Below are positions 1-5,337 of a stretch of 5,337 nucleotides of DNA, in pieces. The notes beneath the pieces are model-generated. The model did not search any database, was not told the origin of the DNA, and was given only the letters and a program-made list of their open reading frames with translations. Source of the DNA: Bacteroidales bacterium (lineage in GTDB: Bacteria; Bacteroidota; Bacteroidia; Bacteroidales; JAADJA01); contig JAIOTR010000203.1 of the NCBI GenBank assembly GCA_021106665.1, positions 1 to 5,337 on the forward strand, in the 5' to 3' direction. A program made the translations under genes and the position numbers. Position 1 is the first letter of the stretch; every line of letters starts with the position of its first letter.

Positions 1-114
1 GAAGGAAATCATGATTATGTTTTGCAGATGCCAGTAGATACTCCCGGGTTATATTATGTTGCTCTTTTGGCTAACGGGAAACTGGTTAGTATTAAAAGGA
101 TTATCGTGAATTAA
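1..114 (+). CDS. C-terminal end of a T9SS type A sorted exported protein (5' truncated)
   Basis: Frame 1 is open from the window edge to a TAA at 112-114, giving 37 residues that end GLYYVALLANGKLVSIKRIIVN (with a break in reading: GLYYVALLAN then GKLVSIKRIIVN). The pattern of Pro-Gly-Leu-Tyr-Tyr-Val, a short Asn-Gly turn, then Lys-Arg-Ile-Ile-Val at the very end matches the last strands of the type A C-terminal sorting domain. In Bacteroidota this domain directs a Sec-exported protein through the type IX system to the cell surface or medium. The catalytic or binding part lies outside the window, so the function of the protein cannot be stated. It converges on the minus-strand nuclease gene, which carries the same kind of tail. 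The domain call rests on a short stretch but a characteristic one. Confidence 0.75.
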   Translation, partial: EGNHDYVLQMPVDTPGLYYVALLANGKLVSIKRIIVN

Positions 115-166
115 TCTTTTTAAAATATTTAAAACAAGGCATTATAAACGGTCTATATGAACAGGT

Positions 167-1438
167 TTAGAGTTTCATAATTTTTTCGATAATAAAAAAT
201 CCGGTTTCATCGGTAAGTTTGAGAAAATAAACCCCGGTTTTTAAATTTTCAACAGGAATTAAAATTGAAGCATTGTCCTCCTTTATATTCGTTGATTTGG
301 AATAAAGTGTTTGCCCTTGTAAATTTTGAAACTCCAGGGTTAAAGAAACAGGTTCTTTACAATTAATTACCAATTCAATCTTATCCTTGACGGGGTTTTT
401 AAAGGCCACGGTAAATTTTTGCTCTTGATTCATGTTGATTCCAAGATTATCGCCAATAACAAGCTTCATTACAATTGGCAGGTGGTCCGACATATCGTAA
501 AGTGCATTGAGAACATCTGTTGGGACGGAAGTATTGGTGGGAGATGAAATTAGCGAACTGTTAAGATGATTCCCGTCTTGCCCCAATGCTTCATAAGATC
601 CAACAAAGTATTTCATTTTCTCAGTTCCATACAAAACTTCATCAGAAACCAAAATAAAATCAAACCGGTCATCCATTCCGCCACCCGAAAAACAGCTGCT
701 TGAAGTATGTGTAGATTGTGTATGATAGGATGCGAAATAGGAATTATTATTCCATGAACCGAGTTTATTTATTGGATCGTAGAAACGGATGTCTTCGTTT
801 GAATGAAGGATAAGGTTTTGAAAGGCAGCCTCAGAAAAAGTGTACACATTAAAATCACCTGCCATCAGGTAATTCCCGGATGCACTGGAATTGTTCAGGT
901 AATTCATCAACTTATTTGTTTCATTGGCCCTTTCAACCTCATCTTCGTAATCACTTCCTGCCTTTAAGTGCGCCACAACGCAGTTTAATTCTACAGGTTC
1001 GGGTTGAGTAACTGAAGTATAGCTCAGTTTAAAAATATCAATATCCCTGACACTGGTTTCAATGGCAAGATTAGATAACAATGATAGTTTTTCAGAATTG
1101 TAATATAACTGATTGATTATATATGAACCTGAATGATTTGGTGGATTACCCCTTTCATAATAGCCTATGCCATTAACATTGCAAGCATTATTTAAAATAT
1201 AGTCATGGTATAATGTCGAATTGCTTATCTCATTTACAGTAAAAATATCAGGTTTAACATGCTCCAAAATGATCTTAAGATTATCAGTTTTGGTAACATA
1301 ATTATTGTTTGATTGCGTGCACCAGCCGGTATTGTTTCCAAACATTAGCAGGTTATAATGCATGACCGTCAGGGTATCTTGTGATTGTGCAAAAAAACAA
1401 AACAAACTTAGAATTACTATCAGGAAACTTTTCATCAT
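167..1438 (-). CDS. Secreted endonuclease/exonuclease/phosphatase family protein with T9SS type A tail
   Basis: A 423-residue protein probably exported to the surface or medium to hydrolyse phosphodiester or phosphate esters; a DNase-like activity is likely, but the substrate cannot be read from sequence. Numbering from the first Met of MMKSF: signal peptide about 1-20 (Lys, then a hydrophobic LIVILSLFCFF core, cleavage near AQSQ), EEP fold about 21-326, T9SS tail about 338-423 ending near LKTGVYFLKL and EKIMKL. The EEP active-site series is complete and in order: Asn29 (HYNLL), Glu70 (VNEI), His157 (VVAHLKAG), Asp195/Asn197 (GDFN), Asp257-Arg258 with Asp260 (MDDRFDF) and Asp318-His319 (SDHLP). 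This is the metal-dependent DNase I/ExoIII-type site. The frame stays open to an upstream ATG at 1486, but that start would put 16 extra residues before the signal peptide and lies upstream of the -7 box at 1455-1462, so the start at 1438 (or the next codon, 1435) is preferred. Five cysteines in the mature part could form disulfides. Family call is strong; substrate is unknown. Confidence 0.87.
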   Translation of the reverse strand: MMKSFLIVILSLFCFFAQSQDTLTVMHYNLLMFGNNTGWCTQSNNNYVTKTDNLKIILEHVKPDIFTVNEISNSTLYHDYILNNACNVNGIGYYERGNPPNHSGSYIINQLYYNSEKLSLLSNLAIETSVRDIDIFKLSYTSVTQPEPVELNCVVAHLKAGSDYEDEVERANETNKLMNYLNNSSASGNYLMAGDFNVYTFSEAAFQNLILHSNEDIRFYDPINKLGSWNNNSYFASYHTQSTHTSSSCFSGGGMDDRFDFILVSDEVLYGTEKMKYFVGSYEALGQDGNHLNSSLISSPTNTSVPTDVLNALYDMSDHLPIVMKLVIGDNLGINMNQEQKFTVAFKNPVKDKIELVINCKEPVSLTLEFQNLQGQTLYSKSTNIKEDNASILIPVENLKTGVYFLKLTDETGFFIIEKIMKL

Positions 1439-1454
1439 TATCTCAAATATTTTG

Positions 1455-1487
1455 CAAAGATACAATAGTGGATAAATTTTCCACAAT
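1455..1487 (-). promoter_or_regulatory. Bacteroidota-type promoter for the secreted nuclease gene
   Basis: On the minus strand TATCTTTG (1462 to 1455) is an exact match to the Bacteroidota -7 consensus TAnnTTTG. An ATTG at 1487 to 1484 lies 21 bp upstream, an acceptable though imperfect -33 box (consensus TTTG, usual spacing about 19-21). Transcription would begin near 1448, giving a leader of only about 10 nt before the ATG at 1438. This supports the shorter start of the gene. No start site has been measured, so this is a motif call. Confidence 0.55.
1467..1485. promoter_or_regulatory. Back-to-back pair of DnaA-box-like sites forming a near-palindrome
   Basis: The plus strand at 1477-1485 reads TTTTCCACA, and the minus strand from 1475 to 1467 reads TTATCCACT. 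Each differs from the DnaA box TTATCCACA at one of nine positions. The two face outward from a shared AT centre and make an inverted repeat at 1468-1484 (GTGGA, 7-bp centre, TCCAC, with one mismatched pair within the centre). The palindrome fills most of the -33/-7 spacer of the minus-strand promoter and lies 30 bp upstream of the plus-strand -7 box, a position suited to an operator for either gene. Whether DnaA or some other dimeric regulator binds is inference; a chance AT-rich palindrome is possible. Confidence 0.35.
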
Positions 1488-1514
1488 CAAACGAAGCGGA
1501 GTTCAATTTATTTA

Positions 1515-1522
1515 TATTTTTG
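1515..1522 (+). promoter_or_regulatory. -7 box of the probable parC promoter
   Basis: TATTTTTG matches the Bacteroidota -7 consensus TAnnTTTG exactly, 35 bp before the parC start codon. No good TTTG/TTG -33 box is seen at the expected distance (around 1490-1496), so the promoter may be weak, or may depend on a factor bound to the palindrome just upstream. A start site near 1530 would leave a leader of about 28 nt that contains the ribosome binding site. Confidence 0.5.
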
Positions 1523-1541
1523 GCGCGTTGTGAAAATCCTT

Positions 1542-1547
1542 AAAGGA
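1542..1547 (+). promoter_or_regulatory. Ribosome binding site of parC
   Basis: AAAGGA lies 10 nt before the ATG at 1558. An in-frame TGA at 1531-1533 with no other start codon in between fixes this ATG as the only possible start of the full open frame. Confidence 0.6.
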
Positions 1548-1557
1548 CAAAGATTAC

Positions 1558-4260
1558 ATGAGTGAATTGGATGATCAGATACATGATAATTTAGAGGAGG
1601 AGGAATCCCATGACCAGGATCATGGAGATGTTCACAAGACCATTCATTTATCGGGAATGTATGAAAACTGGTTTCTCGACTATGCTTCTTATGTCATTCT
1701 TGAGCGGGCGGTTCCGAATTTAAAAGATGGATTAAAACCTGTTCAGCGGAGGATTTTGCATGCCATGAAAAACCTGGATGACGGCAGGTATAATAAAGTA
1801 GCCAATATTATTGGCCATACAATGCAATATCATCCTCATGGTGATGCCTCCATCGGTGATGCCCTTGTTCAGTTAGGACAAAAAGATATCCTGGTTGACA
1901 TGCAGGGAAACTGGGGAAATGTACTTACAGGCGACAGCGCAGCAGCGCCAAGGTATATTGAAGCCCGGCTGTCAAAATTTGCCGGTGATGTTGTATTTAA
2001 TCCCAAAACCACAAAATGGAAGGCATCCTATGATGGCCGTAATAAGGAGCCGGTCGTATTACCTGTTAAGTTTCCGCTTTTACTTGCTCAAGGTGTAGAA
2101 GGTATTGCCGTAGGACTTGCATCCAAAATACTTCCGCATAATTTTATTGAATTAATTAATGCCTCGATTAGCATATTAAAGGAAAAAGATTTTGAGATTT
2201 CCCCTGATTTCCCGAGCGGTGGTTTGGCTGATGTTTCCAGGTATAACGATGGATTACGTGGAGGAAGGATCAGGATACGGGCTAAAATAAGCCAGCAGGA
2301 TAAGAAAACCCTTGTAATTACTGAGATTCCATATGGAACTACTACTACCAGCCTTATTGACTCAGTAGTGACAGCGAATGATAAGGGGAAAATAAAAATA
2401 AAGAAGATTGATGACAATACTGCTGAAAATGTCGAGATACTTATCCAGCTTGCTCCTAATGTATCCCCCGACCAGACCATTGATGCGCTTTTTGCATTTA
2501 CAAATTGTGAAGTATCTATTTCTCCCAATTCTTGTGTAATTGATAATGATAAACCTCGTTTTTTAGGGATCAAAGAACTTCTTCGGATTTCTACCGATAA
2601 TACGGTTATACTTTTAAAAGAAGAGTTGGAAATCAGAAAGGCTGAACTGCTGGAACAATGGCATTTTTCTTCTCTGGAGAAAATATTTATTGAGAAAAGA
2701 ATTTACAGGGATATTGAAGAGTGCGAAACCTGGGAAGCCGTTATCAAAACCATTGATAAAGGATTAAAACCATACCAGAAGAATTTTCACCGAAAAATAA
2801 CTCAAGAAGATATTGTTAAACTTACGGAAATAAAGATCAAAAGGATTTCGAAATATAATTCTTTTAAAGCGGATGAAATTATTGAAGGCATTGAAATTGA
2901 AATTGATGAGGTGAATAATCATCTGGCACATCTGATTGATTATGCGATTAATTATTTCAGACAGATAAAGAAAAAATATAGTAAAGGCAGGGAAAGAAAA
3001 ACTGAGATCCGGAATTTTGATACCATTGAGGCAACAAGGGTGGCTGCTGCTTCACAGAAATTATATGTAAACCGCGAAGAAGGCTTTGCAGGTACCTCGC
3101 TTCGAAAGGATGAATATGTCTGCGACTGTTCTGATATTGATGACATTATTGTATTCAGGGCAGATGGTGCTTTTATAGTTACAAAAGTTTCAGGCAAAAC
3201 CTTTGTAGGCCGTGATATCCTTCATATTGACGTGTTTAAAAAGAACGATAACCGTACAATCTATAACCTGATATACCGCGATGGGAGAAGAGGCCCTGCG
3301 AGGGTAAAGCGTTTTGCAGCAACCGGTGTTATGCGCGATAAGGAATACAATGTCACCAAAGGAACTGATGGCTCCAGGATTTTGTATTTCACGGTTAATC
3401 CAAATGGAGAGGCTGAAATTGTAAAGTTAATACTCAAGCCCAAGCCCAAACTGAAAAAATTGGCATTTGAATATAATTTCAGTGAATTGGCTATAAAAGG
3501 TAAAGGATCGCAAGGAAACATTTTAACGAGGCATGGTGTAAAAAGCGTCGTTAAACGTGAAGAAGGTATTTCAACTTTAGGCGCCAGGGATATTTGGTAT
3601 GACGATATCGTGAAAAGGATTAATACAGATGAGAGAGGGAAATATCTTGGAGCATTCAAATCAGATGACAGGATTTTTACATTACAGAAATCAGGATATT
3701 ATAAGCTGATGAATTACGATCTTTCTAATCATTTTGAGGAAGATATGTTGTTGATTGAAAAATTCAACCCAAAAAAAATCCTCTCAGCTATATACTTTGA
3801 AGTTTCAAATGAAAAATTTTACCTGAAACGGTTTCTAACAGAGCAGGAAAATAATATCAATAAAAAAATAGGCTTTATTGGAGAAAATACCGGAAATTAT
3901 CTCCTGGCATTTAGTTTGGACCAGCTGCCGCAGGTAAAAATAACATTTGATGAAAAGGCCAATAAAAAAGATATCCCTGACGAAGTCATCAATGTTGAGG
4001 AGTTTATCGGTATTAAAAGCGCCAAAGCTAAAGGCAAAAGAATTACTGCAAAATTCACGCGCAGCATAGAATTTATTGACCCAATACCTTTTGAGGAACC
4101 TGATTTGATTAATGAAAACCAGGAAACAATAGCTCAGGTAGAAAATACTAAAGAGGAAGATATAAAACCTGATGTTTCAAAAACCAAAACCAAAAATAAC
4201 GGTCAGGTATCCAATGAAGAAAAACCTGACGACACAAAGCAGCAGATGGAATTGTTCTAA
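1558..4260 (+). CDS. parC: DNA topoisomerase IV subunit A (type IIA topoisomerase, ParC-like)
   Basis: A 900-residue cytoplasmic subunit that cuts and rejoins both DNA strands; with ParE (ATPase) it decatenates sister chromosomes and relaxes supercoils. Order of parts: acidic N-terminal extension 1-28; breakage-reunion core about 35-490 with PVQRR (61-65; Gln, as in ParC, where GyrA has His), HPHGD (92-96), catalytic Arg132-Tyr133 in AAAPRYIEARLSK, and Ile191 (SKILPHN) at the DNA-intercalating position; a charged, partly coiled-coil segment about 350-480; then a C-terminal beta-pinwheel-like domain about 500-840. No GyrA box (QRRGGKG-like) is visible, which favours topoisomerase IV over gyrase. 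Residues about 845-895 are a low-complexity acidic/Lys tail, ending QMELF. Ala97 stands where E. coli GyrA has the quinolone-critical Ser83, while Asp101 matches Asp87. The parE gene is not adjacent: the upstream neighbour is a divergent nuclease gene. No frameshift or break. Family is certain; ParC rather than GyrA is probable. Confidence 0.95.
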   Translation: MSELDDQIHDNLEEEESHDQDHGDVHKTIHLSGMYENWFLDYASYVILERAVPNLKDGLKPVQRRILHAMKNLDDGRYNKVANIIGHTMQYHPHGDASIGDALVQLGQKDILVDMQGNWGNVLTGDSAAAPRYIEARLSKFAGDVVFNPKTTKWKASYDGRNKEPVVLPVKFPLLLAQGVEGIAVGLASKILPHNFIELINASISILKEKDFEISPDFPSGGLADVSRYNDGLRGGRIRIRAKISQQDKKTLVITEIPYGTTTTSLIDSVVTANDKGKIKIKKIDDNTAENVEILIQLAPNVSPDQTIDALFAFTNCEVSISPNSCVIDNDKPRFLGIKELLRISTDNTVILLKEELEIRKAELLEQWHFSSLEKIFIEKRIYRDIEECETWEAVIKTIDKGLKPYQKNFHRKITQEDIVKLTEIKIKRISKYNSFKADEIIEGIEIEIDEVNNHLAHLIDYAINYFRQIKKKYSKGRERKTEIRNFDTIEATRVAAASQKLYVNREEGFAGTSLRKDEYVCDCSDIDDIIVFRADGAFIVTKVSGKTFVGRDILHIDVFKKNDNRTIYNLIYRDGRRGPARVKRFAATGVMRDKEYNVTKGTDGSRILYFTVNPNGEAEIVKLILKPKPKLKKLAFEYNFSELAIKGKGSQGNILTRHGVKSVVKREEGISTLGARDIWYDDIVKRINTDERGKYLGAFKSDDRIFTLQKSGYYKLMNYDLSNHFEEDMLLIEKFNPKKILSAIYFEVSNEKFYLKRFLTEQENNINKKIGFIGENTGNYLLAFSLDQLPQVKITFDEKANKKDIPDEVINVEEFIGIKSAKAKGKRITAKFTRSIEFIDPIPFEEPDLINENQETIAQVENTKEEDIKPDVSKTKTKNNGQVSNEEKPDDTKQQMELF

Positions 4261-4280
4261 ATTTTAAAAAATGTTAAGTC

Positions 4281-5337
4281 ATGCAAGACATTAATGTGAT
4301 AGATATTACCGAAAGTACCAAATGGATAGGAGCCCTCGATTACGACATAGTAACTTTTGACGTGGTCATGGAAACAGAATACGGAACAACATACAATTCC
4401 TATTTTATCGATGCAGAGAAAAAAACGATCATTGATACTGTGAAAGAGCGGTTTTGGGAAAATTATCTTGAAAAAATCAAAAGCCTTACCGATCCAATCG
4501 ATATTGAGTATATCATTGTAAGCCATACCGAACCCGACCATTCAGGGAATCTGAAAAATTTACTCAGTGTGGCCCCAAATGCAACAGTGGTGGGAAGTGG
4601 AAATGCCATTCGCTATTTAAAAGATATGATAGGTCCCGATTTCCCTTATATGATCATTAAAGATGGACAGACACTGGATTTGGGAGATAAATCATTACAA
4701 TTTATTGGCGCTCCAAATTTGCATTGGCCTGATACGATCTATACCTATTTGCAGGAAGACAAGCTGTTATTTACCTGTGATTCGTTTGGCAGCCATTTTT
4801 GCCATGAGGAAATGTTTGATGATATAGTGGGAGATATTGATGATGCTTTTAAATATTATTTCGACGTCATACTCCGGCCATTTAGTAAGTTTATGCTGAA
4901 AGCCATTGAAAAGATCAGGCCTTTGGAAATAAATATGATTTGCCCCGGACATGGCCCTATCCTAAGAAGCAATTGGAAAAAATATGTTGATCTATCGGAA
5001 AAATATGCGGAAGAAGCCATGCAGATTAGGGAGAAGCATAGAGTCTTCATCCCTTATGTGTCAGCCTACCATAAAACAGGAATAATTGCAGAAAAAATTG
5101 CTGAGGGTATCAAAAAGGCAGGCGACATTGAGGTGGATGTTCAGGATATCGAAAAAATGCCCATAGGTGAGTTGGATGAAAAAATAGCAAGGAGTTCTGC
5201 CATTATTGTCGGATCACCCACCATCAACCAAAATATTTTACTTCCCATTTATAAACTTTTTGCTGTTATAAACCCGTTAAGAGATAAAAGAAAACTAACA
5301 GGAGCATTTGGGTCGTATGGTTGGAGCGGAGAGAATA
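4281..5337 (+). CDS. Flavodiiron protein (A-type flavoprotein, FprA/ROO family), 3' truncated
   Basis: The first 352 codons of a cytoplasmic O2 and/or NO reductase; the frame is open to the window edge. Residues about 1-250 are a metallo-beta-lactamase-like domain with every diiron ligand of the family: His82-x-Glu84-x-Asp86 (SHTEPDHSGN), His148 (NLHWPD), Asp167 (TCDSFG) and His224 (CPGHGP). From about 254 a flavodoxin domain follows, with the FMN phosphate loop in YVSAYHKTG (259-267), then GSPTINQ (311-317) and GSYGWSGE (344-351), both typical FMN-contacting loops. Known flavodiiron proteins are about 390-410 residues, so some 40-60 are missing; a rubredoxin extension cannot be excluded. In the family the enzyme receives electrons from rubredoxin or a similar carrier and reduces O2 to water or NO to N2O; which it prefers cannot be read here. 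An in-frame TAA at 4275-4277 fixes the ATG at 4281; the ribosome binding site is not obvious. It begins 20 bp after parC with no visible terminator or TAnnTTTG box between, so co-transcription is likely. Confidence 0.95.
   Translation, partial: MQDINVIDITESTKWIGALDYDIVTFDVVMETEYGTTYNSYFIDAEKKTIIDTVKERFWENYLEKIKSLTDPIDIEYIIVSHTEPDHSGNLKNLLSVAPNATVVGSGNAIRYLKDMIGPDFPYMIIKDGQTLDLGDKSLQFIGAPNLHWPDTIYTYLQEDKLLFTCDSFGSHFCHEEMFDDIVGDIDDAFKYYFDVILRPFSKFMLKAIEKIRPLEINMICPGHGPILRSNWKKYVDLSEKYAEEAMQIREKHRVFIPYVSAYHKTGIIAEKIAEGIKKAGDIEVDVQDIEKMPIGELDEKIARSSAIIVGSPTINQNILLPIYKLFAVINPLRDKRKLTGAFGSYGWSGEN

Noticed and set aside
117..134. AT-only near-palindrome (TTTAAA arms, 3-bp centre) in the gap between the two convergent genes, a possible bidirectional terminator.
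   Set aside because: The stem holds no G-C pairs and would be very weak, and AT-rich near-palindromes are expected by chance in this base composition. Not supported as a terminator.
2088..2573. Minus-strand open frame of 161 codons inside parC, with similar antisense frames at 2952-3197 and 3261-3659.
   Set aside because: These are shadows of the parC coding frame. They show no domain, no promoter or ribosome binding site, and compositions expected of antisense translation.
4202..4230. Inverted repeat GTCAGGT / ACCTGAC with a 15-nt loop near the end of parC.
   Set aside because: It lies within the coding region, the stem is only 7 bp, there is no T-run after it, and the ACCTGA half recurs nearby because the tail repeats Lys/Glu-Pro-Asp codons. 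Most likely chance.
1558..4260. Assignment of the topoisomerase subunit as GyrA.
   Set aside because: There is no visible GyrA box in the C-terminal domain, and PVQRR carries the ParC-type Gln where GyrA has His. ParC is the better call, although Bacteroidota members are sometimes annotated only as gyrase/topoisomerase IV subunit A.
4271..4294. Earlier ATG at 4271, ten bases before the flavodiiron start.
   Set aside because: It is out of frame and reaches a stop codon after seven codons. The frame of the flavodiiron gene has an in-frame stop at 4275-4277, so only 4281 is possible.
4257..4541. Minus-strand open frame overlapping the start of the flavodiiron gene, and others at 4767-4952 and 4856-5050.
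   Set aside because: All lie opposite a clearly identified flavodiiron coding frame with intact active-site motifs, and their translations have no recognisable features.

Overview
The window looks like ordinary chromosomal DNA from a member of the Bacteroidota. It is AT-rich. Two of its genes encode C-terminal tails of the type IX secretion (T9SS type A) sorting kind, and the one divergent intergenic region carries TAnnTTTG-type -7 boxes, the promoter element typical of this phylum. The type IIA topoisomerase subunit also has the long, acidic-ended form usual there. A flavodiiron protein suggests a life that is anaerobic or includes low-oxygen phases; this last point is inference.

Layout, left to right: (1) the last 37 codons of a plus-strand gene for a T9SS-exported protein, ending at 114; (2) a 52-bp convergent gap; (3) a complete minus-strand gene (1438 to 167) for a secreted endonuclease/exonuclease/phosphatase-fold enzyme with its own T9SS tail; (4) a 119-bp divergent intergenic region with a promoter in each direction and a back-to-back pair of near-consensus DnaA boxes; (5) a complete 900-residue topoisomerase IV subunit A gene (parC-like, 1558-4260); (6) after 20 bp, the first 352 codons of a flavodiiron protein gene (4281 to the window edge). 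No stretch over 300 bp lacks a gene, and no tRNA, rRNA, CRISPR array, insertion sequence or phage feature was seen.

The genes do not form an evident pathway. The first two encode exported or surface proteins. ParC untangles and decatenates daughter chromosomes together with ParE, whose gene is not in the window. The flavodiiron protein reduces O2 or NO to harmless products. The short gap and lack of a visible terminator or promoter suggest that parC and the flavodiiron gene are co-transcribed. I found no convincing new biological system. The points most worth a second look are the DnaA-box-like palindrome inside the divergent promoter region, the sliding-clamp-binding-like QMELF at the ParC C-terminus, and alanine at the quinolone-critical serine position of ParC.
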